Made by a program: the position numbers and the translations under genes
DNA from: Spirochaetota bacterium
GTDB lineage: Bacteria; Spirochaetota; UBA4802; JAKQUI01
Assembly (NCBI GenBank): GCA_029562645.1
Contig: JAKQUI010000049.1
Coordinates: 1 to 64,000, forward strand
Length of the DNA stretch: 64,000 nt
Direction: 5' to 3'
Notes under the pieces: generated by a model
Seen by the model: the letters and a program-made list of their open reading frames with translations, nothing else
Told to the model about the DNA's origin: nothing
Database searches by the model: none
Shown here: positions 34,101 to 42,577 of the stretch, one piece after another
Numbering within the stretch: position 1 is the first letter of the stretch
Layout: each line of letters opens with the position of its first letter

Positions 34101-34435
34101 AGCGTCTGCTGGAAAAGCTGGGATACGAGGTGCAGATCGCGCAGAACGGCGAGGAGGCCATCGAGCTCTTCCGCGCGGCGCGGCAGTCCGGCGCTCCCAT
34201 GGACCTGGCGGTCCTCGACCTTACCGTGCCGGGCGGCATGGGAGGGCTCGAGTGCCTGCATCGGCTCCGCGAGATCGACCCGGACGTGCCGGCGATCGTG
34301 TCGAGCGGCTATTCGAACGATCCCATCATGGCCGAACACCGGCGGCACGGGTTCGACGGCTGTATCGTCAAGCCCTTCCGGATGCAGGAGCTATCGGACG
34401 CCATTCGCAGGCTGATTCGCCCCGCGCGGAGCTGA
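31172..34435 (+). CDS. Multi-PAS hybrid histidine kinase with C-terminal receiver
   Basis: The 1087-residue soluble sensor has a short N-terminal coiled coil, about five PAS domains (first near 45-155, then about 215-330, 335-450, 455-575 and 585-705), and a long coiled coil between the first two (EEMEATIEELNQSNDELNAT...). The transmitter has HisKA with His near 729 in GGIAHDFNNIL, and HATPase with NAMQS, DRGGGIPPEV and GSGLGLSVVHS. A C-terminal receiver (about 960-1085) has IMDDEEP and acceptor Asp near 1016 in VLDLTVPGG. It is likely cytoplasmic and may sense redox or energy state through PAS cofactors. It lies 3 nt after the metallo-beta-lactamase-fold gene. Confidence 0.94.
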   Translation: MSANRPSYEELQQRVRELEKRVVELEATTGTADGTLSDQSTMYKTIFHLSPVAIGLTRFDDGTIYQGNDAYFEEIGYSREEAIGRTTVELGFWANPGDRDRIKAILLDKGSYHKMELPFRKKDGTIYHVMQSAELVTIGDRMYIIGVHINITHLKQLERDLLEKTEEMEATIEELNQSNDELNATVEELEATNEALIATQEELRTSHNEISAREERFRFLTERLNDIVFILNTNGEITYSSPNVVSILGYSVDDVSTAPFRDFVHPDDYPIAAESFARHMRGETHVSEFRVRKKSGEYCWVRDSARPIVVNGAIAYIQGTLSDITDRKNAETALMESEFKYRMIFEHSPLGILHFDVDGAITACNDTFVSVIGSSREKLIGLNMLNLPDTRVAAAVREAIAGGRGQFEGEYRSVTADKVTPVRTLFEAIVGPDSAFLGGVGIIEDVSERATALAALRESEERFRSLVEAAPYGIVVHIDGRAVYANTAAITMIGFESLEDIVGGSIIEQVHPDDRAMVVERLQQQLKPGEALPPIEERLITKSGDIIVCEVDSILADYQGRTAVFSFVNNITDRKAIESALMAERERLAVTLRSIGDGVIATDAAGRVTLLNKVAEDFTGWTAAEAMGRHIAEVFVIVNEFSREPAGNPIDRVLASDAIVGLANHTMLLSRDGRERIIADSGAPIRDRSSRIVGAVLVFRDITDKQRMEMELHRNQRLESIGVLAGGIAHDFNNILTAIVGNITLARLHETDRSPSATVLAEAEKAALRAKDLTLQLLTFSKGGHPIKKVVALAGIIRDAASFVLRGSKVRCEFELADDLWAVEADEGQIGQVIQNLVINAMQSMPDGGIVRIVARNESASSESVTATATGPYVRIDIIDRGGGIPPEVLPRVFDPYFSTKETGSGLGLSVVHSIVTKHDGLVGVTSQIGSGSTFSVRLPACGSDLPVPCADDAPAPVGTGRILIMDDEEPIRTVAQRLLEKLGYEVQIAQNGEEAIELFRAARQSGAPMDLAVLDLTVPGGMGGLECLHRLREIDPDVPAIVSSGYSNDPIMAEHRRHGFDGCIVKPFRMQELSDAIRRLIRPARS

Positions 34436-34462
34436 CCGCGTCCCCGCGGATCACCGCAACGA

Positions 34463-34482
34463 CGTAGGGGAATTTCCCTACG
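34463..34482. promoter_or_regulatory. Inverted repeat upstream of the hydrogenase cluster
   Basis: CGTAGGG (34463-34469) and CCCTACG (34476-34482) form a perfect 7-bp inverted repeat around GAATTT, about 95 nt before the first gene of the hydrogenase unit. No T run follows it on the + strand, so an operator is as likely as a terminator for the kinase gene. Confidence 0.4.
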
Positions 34483-34532
34483 CGCAAAAAGATTTCTCCC
34501 CTATTTACGCACCGCGGGTTTTTTAGTACCTA

Positions 34533-34564
34533 TTGGGTATCGGAACGCGATCGCTGATACCCAA
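34533..34564 (+). promoter_or_regulatory. Hairpin overlapping the ribosome binding site of the first hydrogenase-cluster gene
   Basis: TTGGGTATC (34533-34541) pairs perfectly with GATACCCAA (34556-34564). The 14-nt loop contains the palindrome GCGATCGC. The 3' arm runs into the Shine-Dalgarno AAGGAG (34563-34568), so folding would cover its first bases. A control of translation or a dimeric regulator site are both possible. Confidence 0.5.
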
Positions 34565-34575
34565 GGAGTACGTAT

Positions 34576-36588
34576 ATGTCCTATAAGCCCGGTGTATGCA
34601 CCTTTTGCGGCACAGGCTGTGCCCACCTCCTGAAAACAGACAATGGCAGCGTCGATGGGGTGTTTCCTGTCCAAAACCATCCCGTGAGCAGGGGACGGCT
34701 CTGCGTGCGCGGTTGGAACATCCACGAGCTCCTGAACACCCCGGAGCGCATCACCACGCCGCTCGTCAAAAAGGACGGCGCCCTCGTCCCGGCCAGCTAC
34801 GACGAGGCGATCGGCGTCCTGGTGAAGGGCCTCGCCGATCGAAAGGCGAACGCCGCCGAGGAGATCGCCGTGCTCGCGTCGCCGCGGTCATCGAACGAAG
34901 AGAACTACCTGCTCACCCGCCTGGCCCGCAGCGTGTGGGGCACCAACAACATCACCCTCGATTCCGATTCCGGGCACCGCAACAGCCTGGACGTCCTTGC
35001 CGCGGGCACGGGCATGGCGGGCATGACCGGCTCGCTCGAGGAGCTTCGCTCCTGCGAATACGTCCTGGTCGCGGGGATCGACATCACCAAGCAAAACCCC
35101 ATCATCGGCAGTGAAATCCATTACGCAGTCCGATCCGGCGCGACGCTGGTCACGGTGGACAGCCGAAAAACGCAGATCGCGCGCCTCTCCACGAGCTTCC
35201 TGCAGGCGCGGCCCGGCTCGAACAAGATCGTGTACGCCGCCATGGCGAAGATCCTTATCGAGGAGAACCTCGTCGATTTCGACTTCCTGAAAAAGCACAA
35301 CGACGGCTTCGAGGGCTTCGCCAACTCGCTCGGCGCGCTCAGGGACGAGGACATCTCGGCGAAGACGGGCGTGTCGATGGACGCCATCCGCGCGGCGGCC
35401 CGGGGGCTTGCGGCCGCGAAATCGGCCATGGTGTTCTTCTCGTCCGGCATCTCCGGGCTCGATGCGGACACCATCAGCTACATCTACAACCTGTTCCTCA
35501 TCGCCGGGAAGGTCGGGCGGCCGGGCTGCGGCGTAAACCCGATCGCGGGCATCAACAATCTTCAGGGCGGCTACGACATGGGCGTCGCGCCCGACCTGCT
35601 GTCGGGGTTCCGCCCCATCACCGACGCGAAGGCCGCGAGCGCCGTGAGCGCGGCGTGGGGCGCGCCCATAAGCGCGAAACCCGGCCGGGGCGTTCACGAG
35701 CTCCTCGAAAGCGGTGCATCGAAGCTCACGGCCCTGATCGTGGTGGACCACGACGAGGGAATCGTGCGCCACGCCGAGCGGATCAAGACGATCCCGTTCG
35801 TCGCCTACATCGGCGCGTACAAGAACCCCTTCATGGAATACGCGACCGTGGTGCTGCCCATCGCCACCTACATCGAGGACGACTGCACCTTCACGAACAC
35901 CGAGCGTCGCGTGCAGCTTTCAAAAAAGAAGGCCGATGCGCCCTCCGGCGTGCTTCCGGGATGGAAACTCTTGTCGGCCATCGCGGAGAAGTCCGGATCG
36001 AAATGGAGCTACGCCTCCTCCGCCGCGGTGATGGACGAGATCGCGAAGATAACGCCCACCTACGCCGGGATCTCGCACGCGAAGCTCGAGGGGACCTTCG
36101 GCATGCAGTGGCCCTGCGACGCGAAGAACCCGAAGGGCACGGCGCGCCTGTCGATCGAAGCATCAAAAACCTTCACCTTCGCGCCGGTGAGCGGCTCCTT
36201 CGAGGTGCCGAAGCCGACGGGCGATTTTCCGAGCCTGCTCATGATCGGCAAGGCGCAGCACTTCTGGCATCAGAACAACATCATGCGCAAGACGAGCATT
36301 CCGCTGCGCGAGTACAACACCACCCTGCTGCTCTATCCCGACGGCTACGTGGACATCACCGCGGACGAGGCCAAGGCGGCCGGCGTGCGCGACGGCTGGC
36401 CCGTGAACGTGGTGTCGGCCAAGGGCTCCATGCGCGTCCAGGCGCGCGTCACCGACGAGGTGGGGCCCGGCGCGGCCTACGTGCCCTACTTTATCCAGGA
36501 AATGATCTCGGAATTCCTGCTTGAGAACGTTGACATCCTAAAGCTGGGAGAGGACGCGACCATCCCGGTGAGAATCGAGAAGGTGTAG
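34576..36588 (+). CDS. Molybdopterin-oxidoreductase-like protein (FdhA/NuoG type) lacking the catalytic Cys/Sec
   Basis: The 670-residue protein resembles the catalytic subunit of formate dehydrogenases. It has an N-terminal [4Fe-4S] site with C8, C11, C15 and C43 (VCTFCGTGC, LCVRG), then molybdopterin domains with SRSSNEENYLLTRLARS-type text and a C-terminal dinucleotide-binding domain (PTGDFPSLLMIG onward). Where formate dehydrogenases have NN-x8-H with Cys or Sec just before the His, this protein has Gly133-His134, and the Lys that follows the last cluster Cys in FdhF is Arg45. Formate oxidation is therefore doubtful. It may be an electron-transfer subunit like NuoG, or bind molybdenum without a protein ligand. 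It is first in a tight operon with hydrogenase genes. Confidence 0.85.
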   Translation: MSYKPGVCTFCGTGCAHLLKTDNGSVDGVFPVQNHPVSRGRLCVRGWNIHELLNTPERITTPLVKKDGALVPASYDEAIGVLVKGLADRKANAAEEIAVLASPRSSNEENYLLTRLARSVWGTNNITLDSDSGHRNSLDVLAAGTGMAGMTGSLEELRSCEYVLVAGIDITKQNPIIGSEIHYAVRSGATLVTVDSRKTQIARLSTSFLQARPGSNKIVYAAMAKILIEENLVDFDFLKKHNDGFEGFANSLGALRDEDISAKTGVSMDAIRAAARGLAAAKSAMVFFSSGISGLDADTISYIYNLFLIAGKVGRPGCGVNPIAGINNLQGGYDMGVAPDLLSGFRPITDAKAASAVSAAWGAPISAKPGRGVHELLESGASKLTALIVVDHDEGIVRHAERIKTIPFVAYIGAYKNPFMEYATVVLPIATYIEDDCTFTNTERRVQLSKKKADAPSGVLPGWKLLSAIAEKSGSKWSYASSAAVMDEIAKITPTYAGISHAKLEGTFGMQWPCDAKNPKGTARLSIEASKTFTFAPVSGSFEVPKPTGDFPSLLMIGKAQHFWHQNNIMRKTSIPLREYNTTLLLYPDGYVDITADEAKAAGVRDGWPVNVVSAKGSMRVQARVTDEVGPGAAYVPYFIQEMISEFLLENVDILKLGEDATIPVRIEKV

Positions 36589-36590
36589 CC

Positions 36591-37655
36591 ATGTATCTGA
36601 TCAAGAAGAGCGACGTCCTCCGTCTGGCTGAAGAACTCGGGAAGACCCACGATCTCTACGGTCCGTTCATGGAGCCGGCCACAAAGCAGGCCATGTTCGA
36701 GCGCGTCGGGAAGGCCGCGGACATCGACCTGGCCGCGCCCATCCCGGCGCTCCCGCCGAAGCACGCGCTGCTGCCGCATTATGAAAAGATCCTGGCCTAC
36801 TCCTACGACAAGAAGACACAGAAGGTCGATCTCGCACCGATCTACGACGACCGCCCCAAGGCGCTCTTCGGTGTGCGGCCCTGCGACCTCACCGGCATCC
36901 TGTGCCTGGACCGCTTCTTCCTCGGCCAGGAGTTCCTTGACGAGGTGTACAAGTATCATCGCAAGAACCTCTTCATCGTCTCGCAGACCTGCGTCGCCCC
37001 CTTCAAGCAGTGCTTCTGCGTGTGCTGCGACGGCGGGCCGGCGGCCTCCGAGGGATACGACCTCAATCTCACAGACCTGGGCGACACCTATCTCGTCGAG
37101 GCCGGGAGCGAGAAGGGAAAGAAGCTCGCCGAGGCGATGGGCCTCGCGGCCGCGGACGCGAAACACCAGGCCGAGAAGACGCGCCGGATCGATAAATGCA
37201 TCACCCTCTTCGACTCGGTCGCGACCGACAACAAGGCCTGGATCTCGCGCGTGATGAACCGCGTGACCACGGGCTTCATCGACGAGGCGGTGTGGGAATA
37301 CATCGGCAATCAGTGCTTCGAGTGCGGCGCCTGCTCGTTCGTGTGCCCCACCTGCTCGTGCTTCAACATCGTCGATCTCCCGCGGAAAAACGGCGGGGCG
37401 CACGAGTCGGACCGCGTCCGGACATGGGACTCCTGCTCGTACGAGGGATACACCCGGGAGGCGGGCGGCCACAATCCGCGCAAGCCCGTTGAGGACCGGC
37501 GCAACAAGCGCTTCTTCTGCAAGCTCTCGTACTCGCAATCGAAAAAATACCTGCGGCCCGGCTGCGTGGGCTGCGGTCGCTGCCAGTGGGTGTGCCCCGG
37601 CGACATCGGGCTGCCCAACGTGGTCACGTACATCAGACGGGAAATCCACAGCTAG
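36591..37655 (+). CDS. 4Fe-4S subunit like the beta subunit of NAD(P)-linked [NiFe] hydrogenases (HydB-like)
   Basis: The 354-residue iron-sulfur protein has a C-terminal ferredoxin-like part with CFECGACSFVCPTCSC (from about residue 242) and CVGCGRCQWVCP (from about 325), enough for two [4Fe-4S] clusters, and additional Cys in an N-terminal domain with GVRPCDLTGI and QTCVAPFKQCFCVCCDGG. The layout matches the sulfhydrogenase beta-subunit/anaerobic sulfite reductase A family. It likely carries electrons between the flavoprotein coded next and the hydrogenase or the molybdopterin-like subunit. It starts 2 nt after the upstream stop. Confidence 0.88.
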   Translation: MYLIKKSDVLRLAEELGKTHDLYGPFMEPATKQAMFERVGKAADIDLAAPIPALPPKHALLPHYEKILAYSYDKKTQKVDLAPIYDDRPKALFGVRPCDLTGILCLDRFFLGQEFLDEVYKYHRKNLFIVSQTCVAPFKQCFCVCCDGGPAASEGYDLNLTDLGDTYLVEAGSEKGKKLAEAMGLAAADAKHQAEKTRRIDKCITLFDSVATDNKAWISRVMNRVTTGFIDEAVWEYIGNQCFECGACSFVCPTCSCFNIVDLPRKNGGAHESDRVRTWDSCSYEGYTREAGGHNPRKPVEDRRNKRFFCKLSYSQSKKYLRPGCVGCGRCQWVCPGDIGLPNVVTYIRREIHS

Positions 37656-37664
37656 GTGACGGTG

Positions 37665-38495
37665 ATGATGGAAAACGGCAAAATCGTAACAATACCGGCG
37701 GTAGCCACCATTGACGAGATCAAGGACGAGATCCCCAATGTTCGGACCTACTATCTCTCCTTTGACGACAAGGCGATCGACGGCGCCTTCACGTTCCGCT
37801 CCGGGCAGTTCATCATGCTCACGGTCTTCGGCGAGGGCGAGTGCGCCATCTCGCTGCCGCCCAGCCCCGAGAAGGACCGCTTCCACATCACCGTGCGCAG
37901 CGTGGGCAAGGTGACCCGCGCCCTCGGGGGCCTGAGCGCCGGGGACAAGGTCGGGGTGCGCGGCCCCTTCGGCAACGGCTTCCCCTTCGACGAGATCAAG
38001 GGCAAGAACGTGGTCTTCGTGGCCGGCGGCATCGGCCTCATCCCGCTGCGCTCGTCGATCGTGCACGTGCTGCAGCACCGGAAGGATTTCGGCAGGGTGA
38101 TCCTGCTCTCCGGCTCCCGCACCCCCAGCGACATCATGTACAAGTACAACATGAAGGAATGGCAGGAGAACTGCGAGGCCTTCTACACGGTGGACAATCC
38201 CACGCCGGACTGGACCGGCGAAACGGGCTTCGTCCACACCCTCATCGAGAAGGCGAAGGTGCCGGTGGAGAACACCGTGGCCTTCGTGTGCGGCCCGCCG
38301 GTGATGTTCAACACGGTGAACCAGGAGCTCATGAAGCGCGGCCTCTCGGACGAGTTCATCATCTCCACGCTCGAGCGGCACATGAAGTGCGGCGTCGGGA
38401 AGTGCCAGCACTGCGCCGTGGGCCGGACGCTGGTGTGCACCGACGGCCCGGTCTACACCTACCGGCAGATCAAGATCCTGGGGGAGCAGATATAA
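37665..38495 (+). CDS. FAD/NAD(P)-binding iron-sulfur flavoprotein (HydG/PyrK-like)
   Basis: The protein of about 276 residues is a ferredoxin-reductase-fold flavoprotein: FAD-binding barrel with FTFRSGQFIMLTVFGEGE and ITVRSVGKVT, an NAD(P)-binding half with VVFVAGGIGLIPLRSS, and FVCGPPVMF. A C-terminal 2Fe-2S-type Cys motif CGVGKCQHCAVG with one more Cys (about 241-261) is as in PyrK and sulfhydrogenase gamma subunits. It would move electrons between NAD(P)H and Fe-S partners. AGGTGA precedes ATG 37665 by 6 nt; GTG 37656 and ATG 37668 are alternatives. The stop overlaps the hycI start (TAATG). Confidence 0.88.
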   Translation: MMENGKIVTIPAVATIDEIKDEIPNVRTYYLSFDDKAIDGAFTFRSGQFIMLTVFGEGECAISLPPSPEKDRFHITVRSVGKVTRALGGLSAGDKVGVRGPFGNGFPFDEIKGKNVVFVAGGIGLIPLRSSIVHVLQHRKDFGRVILLSGSRTPSDIMYKYNMKEWQENCEAFYTVDNPTPDWTGETGFVHTLIEKAKVPVENTVAFVCGPPVMFNTVNQELMKRGLSDEFIISTLERHMKCGVGKCQHCAVGRTLVCTDGPVYTYRQIKILGEQI

Positions 38496-39001
38496 TGGAA
38501 CTCTCGCACACCCTGCACGCAATCCTCGCCGACACCACCTGCATCGTGGGGATCGGCAACTATCTGCGCAGCGACGACGCGGTGGGGCTCGAGATCGTGG
38601 ACGAGCTCAAGGACTGCGCCCGGAGCGAACGCGTGAGCGTCATCAACGCCGAGGACGTGATGGAAAGCTTCCTGGGCGATATCCGCGGCACGGGCGCGCG
38701 CAACGTCATCATCATCGACGCCGTCTCGTCGGTCAGCGAGCCGGGCAATGTCGTGTTCGGCCGCCTCGAAGATTTCGACGAGCTCATCGGCGGGTACTCG
38801 ACCCACAAGCTCGCGCTCAAGCTCGCCTGCCAGACGCTCGCGGACGCCGGACAGCGCGTGTACCTCCTCGGCATCGGCATCATGACCAATGAAATCGGCG
38901 TGGGGCTTTCCGCGAACGTCCGGCGCACGGCCGACACGCTCGCCGGCATCCTCGCGCACATCATCAAGAGCAGCCACAAGGAGTATGTCTATGTTCAGTG
39001 A
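38495..39001 (+). CDS. hycI: Hydrogenase maturation protease (HycI family)
   Basis: The 168-residue endopeptidase removes the C-terminal tail of the [NiFe] large subunit after nickel insertion. It has the family start CIVGIGNYLRSDDAVGLEIV with the metal-binding Asp, IIIDAVSSV with the second, and STHKLAL with the His ligand. Its likely substrate is the HycE-like subunit coded at 40889, which keeps a cleavable tail. The gene overlaps the upstream flavoprotein stop by 1 nt and the membrane-subunit gene by 11 nt. Confidence 0.93.
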   Translation: MELSHTLHAILADTTCIVGIGNYLRSDDAVGLEIVDELKDCARSERVSVINAEDVMESFLGDIRGTGARNVIIIDAVSSVSEPGNVVFGRLEDFDELIGGYSTHKLALKLACQTLADAGQRVYLLGIGIMTNEIGVGLSANVRRTADTLAGILAHIIKSSHKEYVYVQ

Positions 39002-40862
39002 TCTCTATGGAAACCTGTTAGTCGCCTTCGCCCTGCTGATCATATCCGCCGTCGTGGCGCCCTTCCTCGCGACGAAGCGGACGCTCGCCGGCTGGTTAAA
39101 TTTCCTCATGGTCGCGGCTGCCTCCGTCATCATGCTGGGCATCGGCTACGAGACCGTCTTCGGCGGGAACTCGCTCCCGTCCAAGCTCATCGCCTTCGGG
39201 CCGGTCAAGATCTACTTCCTGCTCGACAGCTTTGCGGGCTTCTTCGCCGGCGTCATCGGCTTCATGGCCATCATGAGCGCCTTCTATTCGATCGCCTACA
39301 TGGAGCACTACCCGGACTACCGGCTGCGGAGTTATTATGCCAACTTCCCCATCTTCATCGCGGGAATGTTCGGGATCGTGACCGTGGACGACCTCTCGGT
39401 GGGCTTCACCATCGCCTGGCAGATGATGACCATCGCATCGTTCTTCCTGGTGCGCTTCGAATACAAGAAGGCGGAAAACGTCCGCAATGCGAACAAGTAC
39501 CTCGTCCTGATGGAGATCGCCTGGGCGCTCATCCTCGCCGGCACCGTCTTCATCAGCAATTTCGGCATCGGCGATTCCGTGCACGAGCTTGCCGCAAAGC
39601 TCGGCGCGACGACCGGCGCGGCGCCCTATATCGTCTACGCACTCATCTTTCTCGGCTTCGCCTTCAAGGCCGGCGTGTTTCCGCTCGGCCAGCTCTGGCT
39701 TCCTGACGCACATTCGATTGCGCCGTCCCCGATCAGCGCCCTCCTCTCGGGGGTGATGATCAAGACCGGCATCTACGGCATTATCCGTACGTTCTTCTGG
39801 ATGGTGCCGCACACGGAGACCTTCCATTTCGACGGGACCCTGTGGGGCGCCATCATCGCTTCAATTGGTGTTGTGACCCTCTTTATGGGGACGGCGCAAT
39901 CGATGAAGCAAAGCGACGCCAAGCGGCTGCTCGCCTACAGCTCGATCGGCCAGATCGGCTACATCACCATGGCCGTGGGCGCGGCGCTGTTCATGTTCTC
40001 CTCGAACAACGAGTTCTTAAAGCTCGTCTCGCTCGTCGCGATCATCGGCGCGGTGTACCACATCCTCAACCACGCGGTGTTCAAGGGCCTGCTCTTTCTC
40101 TCGAGCGGGAGCGTCCTGTACGCGACCGGCACCAAGGACTTAAACCGGCTCGGCGGTCTCATCACCATCATGCCGGTCACGGCCGTGATCGCCGGCGTCG
40201 CGTCGCTCTCGATCTCCGGCGTCCCCGGCTTCAGCGGCTTCGCGAGCAAGTGGACCATCGTGTCCTCGTCGCTCTTGGCGGGAAGCGATGTGCTCTTTCT
40301 TGTGATCTTCGGGATCGTCGCGCTGTTCACGAGCGCGCTCACGCTGTCGTGCTACGTGAAGTTCTTCGGCATGACCTTCACCTCGACGGGCACCGAATGG
40401 ACCGTCCAGAAGGACATCAAGGAGGTCCCGGCCATCATGCTCGCGCCCAAGATCGTCCTCACCGCGCTGTGCCTGGTGCAGGGGCTCATTCCCTTCTTCT
40501 ACTATCAGGCGATCATCGGGATCATGCAGAGCGCGAAGGGCTCCATCATGTTCGAGGCCTTCCGAAGCGTCGACTTCGACAATTTCATCCTCTCCACCGC
40601 CATGGGCGTGAGCGTGGGCGTGCCCGGCATCAAGGGGCTCACGCTGGCCGCGGCCTTTCCGGTGATCGTCCTGGCGGTCTTCGCGGGCGCCTTCGCCATC
40701 GCCGCGCTGCTCCGCCGCTCGGGCGGCTCGGAGGAGAAGCTCACGACCACGTGGCTCTGCGGTTACCAGGAGCTATCGAACAACAATCGCTACAAGGACA
40801 AGAACATGTTCGCCGCGCTCAAGAACGTCCTGCGCTGGACGGGCGGCAATGTGAAGGACTGA
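38991..40862 (+). CDS. hycC: Membrane-bound hydrogenase antiporter-like subunit (HycC/HyfB type)
   Basis: The protein of about 623 residues has roughly 14-16 transmembrane helices and belongs to the ND2/4/5 (Mrp antiporter-like) family. The core proton-channel block includes FAFKAGVFPLGQLWLPDAHSIAPSP and a Lys-bearing helix with LLAYSSIGQIGY; HAVFKGLLFLSSG matches the second channel half. It would pump H+ or Na+ when electrons flow in the complex. I prefer ATG 38991, 7 nt from AAGGAG; ATG 38985 is only 1 nt from it. Only one antiporter-like subunit is coded in the cluster, as in the FHL-1 and not the Hyf layout. Confidence 0.92.
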   Translation: MFSDLYGNLLVAFALLIISAVVAPFLATKRTLAGWLNFLMVAAASVIMLGIGYETVFGGNSLPSKLIAFGPVKIYFLLDSFAGFFAGVIGFMAIMSAFYSIAYMEHYPDYRLRSYYANFPIFIAGMFGIVTVDDLSVGFTIAWQMMTIASFFLVRFEYKKAENVRNANKYLVLMEIAWALILAGTVFISNFGIGDSVHELAAKLGATTGAAPYIVYALIFLGFAFKAGVFPLGQLWLPDAHSIAPSPISALLSGVMIKTGIYGIIRTFFWMVPHTETFHFDGTLWGAIIASIGVVTLFMGTAQSMKQSDAKRLLAYSSIGQIGYITMAVGAALFMFSSNNEFLKLVSLVAIIGAVYHILNHAVFKGLLFLSSGSVLYATGTKDLNRLGGLITIMPVTAVIAGVASLSISGVPGFSGFASKWTIVSSSLLAGSDVLFLVIFGIVALFTSALTLSCYVKFFGMTFTSTGTEWTVQKDIKEVPAIMLAPKIVLTALCLVQGLIPFFYYQAIIGIMQSAKGSIMFEAFRSVDFDNFILSTAMGVSVGVPGIKGLTLAAAFPVIVLAVFAGAFAIAALLRRSGGSEEKLTTTWLCGYQELSNNNRYKDKNMFAALKNVLRWTGGNVKD

Positions 40863-40888
40863 TCGAATTCATCACAACGAGGTGAACT

Positions 40889-42574
40889 ATGCCTTCGAGA
40901 GACGACATCAAAAAGAGCTTAACCGATTCCTTCAAAGGCGCCATCGTGAAGATGGAGCAGCCGATCGACAGCAGGCTCTTTGTCGATATACACAAGGAGA
41001 AGGTGCGCGAGATCTCCAACGCCATCGTGAAGATGGGCGGCCGCTACCAGGTGAGCATCGGCTACGACAACATCGCGCGCGACAAGACCCTCGGGCTGGT
41101 GCACGCCTTCGCGTTTGATCGCGAGAACCTCTTCCTGCTGCTGCGGACGTCGGCCCCGGCCGATGCGCCGGTGTTCGATTCCATCACCCCGGACATCCCC
41201 AACGCCGGCTGGTCCGAGCGCGAGTACCAGGACCTCCTGGGGATGAAGTTCACGGGGCACCCCAAGCCCAAGCGGCTCATCCTCGCCGACGACTGGCCGG
41301 CCGGGGTGTACCCGCTGCGCAAGGAGATCCCCTGGAACCTGATGCCGCCGGCCGCCGAGGACGTGGCCTATCAGCTCGACGAGGCGCCAGCGGGCTGCAC
41401 CACGGTGCCGGTGGGCCCGTTCCATCCGACGCTCCACGAGCCGGCGCACTTCGCGGTGTTCGTTGACGGCGAGACCATCAAGGGCTGCGACTACCGCGGC
41501 TTCATGACGCATCGCGGCATCGAGAAGCTGTGCCAAACGCAGGTGAGCTACAACGAGATCCCCTTCATCGCCGAGCGGATCTGCGGGATCTGCGGCTCGG
41601 TGCACGCGACCGCGTACTCGCAGGCCGCCGAGATGGCCTTCGGGATGAAGATCTCGCGCCGCGCCGAGTATATCCGCACCATCATGCTGGAGATCGAGCG
41701 CATCCACTCGCACCTCCTGTGGCTCGGCGTCGCGGGGCACCTCATCGGCTTCGACACCGTGTTCATGCAGGCCTGGCGCGTCCGCGAGCCCGTCATGTGG
41801 CTCGGCGAGCGCATCACCGGCAATCGCAAGACCTACGGCATGATCGTGATCGGCGGCGTCCGGCGCGACATCACCCCCGAAGTAAAAGAAGACATACTGA
41901 ACGTGATCAAGAAGATCGAGACCGAGCTCATGACGATCCACAAGGCCATCGCGGGCGACTCCGCCATTCACAAGCGCACCAAGGGCGTGGGCGCGCTCAC
42001 CCGCGAACAGGTCATCGACTGGAGCCTCGTGGGGCCCGTGGCCCGCGCGCGCAACGTCGATATCGACGCGCGCCGCGACCTCCCCTACGCCGCCTACGAC
42101 GACATGAAGTTCTCCGTGCCGGTCGTGGACACGATGGACGTGTGGGGCACGGTGGTGGTCCGCATCCTCGAGACCTTCGAGGCGATCAGCATCATCCGGC
42201 AGGCGCTGGACAAGATGCCCAACGACGGCCCCATCCTCACGCCGGTTACCGAGGAGATTCCGCCGCTCGCGCACGCGATCTCGTCGATCGAAGCACCGCG
42301 CGGCGAGTCCGTCCACTATATCATCACCGGTGAGAACGAGAACCGGCCCGAGCGCTGGCGCGTGCGCGCCCCCACATACCCGAACCTCCAGGGCGTCCCG
42401 GCAATGATGATGAACAACCAGCTGGCCGACGTGCCCATCATCATCGGCAGCATCGACCCGTGTTTCTCCTGCACCGACCGCATGATGCTGGTGGACATGC
42501 AATCCGGGAAGGCGAAAGAGGTGTCGGGCAAGGAGCTCGAGGAGCTATCTCGCAAACTAACGACAGGCAGGTAA
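40889..42574 (+). CDS. hycE: Group 4 [NiFe] hydrogenase large subunit (HycE; NuoC-NuoD fusion)
   Basis: The 561-residue protein joins an N-terminal NuoC-like domain (about 1-170) to a [NiFe] large subunit. Both pairs of metal ligands are intact: RICGIC (C232, C235) and DPCFSC (C525, C528). After SCTDR (Arg 531) it keeps a tail of 30 residues, the HycI cleavage site by analogy with E. coli HycE. It thus reduces protons or oxidises H2 and is not a NuoCD of complex I, which lacks these cysteines. GAGGTG lies upstream of the ATG. Confidence 0.96.
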   Translation: MPSRDDIKKSLTDSFKGAIVKMEQPIDSRLFVDIHKEKVREISNAIVKMGGRYQVSIGYDNIARDKTLGLVHAFAFDRENLFLLLRTSAPADAPVFDSITPDIPNAGWSEREYQDLLGMKFTGHPKPKRLILADDWPAGVYPLRKEIPWNLMPPAAEDVAYQLDEAPAGCTTVPVGPFHPTLHEPAHFAVFVDGETIKGCDYRGFMTHRGIEKLCQTQVSYNEIPFIAERICGICGSVHATAYSQAAEMAFGMKISRRAEYIRTIMLEIERIHSHLLWLGVAGHLIGFDTVFMQAWRVREPVMWLGERITGNRKTYGMIVIGGVRRDITPEVKEDILNVIKKIETELMTIHKAIAGDSAIHKRTKGVGALTREQVIDWSLVGPVARARNVDIDARRDLPYAAYDDMKFSVPVVDTMDVWGTVVVRILETFEAISIIRQALDKMPNDGPILTPVTEEIPPLAHAISSIEAPRGESVHYIITGENENRPERWRVRAPTYPNLQGVPAMMMNNQLADVPIIIGSIDPCFSCTDRMMLVDMQSGKAKEVSGKELEELSRKLTTGR

Positions 42575-42577
42575 GCC

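Noticed and set aside
34576-36588. Simple label 'formate dehydrogenase' for the first cluster gene, and a selenocysteine site
   Set aside because: No in-frame TGA occurs inside the gene, and the Cys/Sec position aligns with Gly133, so a functional formate dehydrogenase cannot be claimed.
36486-38522. Long minus-strand reading frame (678 codons) across the hydrogenase accessory genes
   Set aside because: It is antisense to three genes with clear Fe-S and flavin motifs, is rich in Arg, His, Ala and Asp as expected for a shadow in GC-rich DNA, and has no family motifs.
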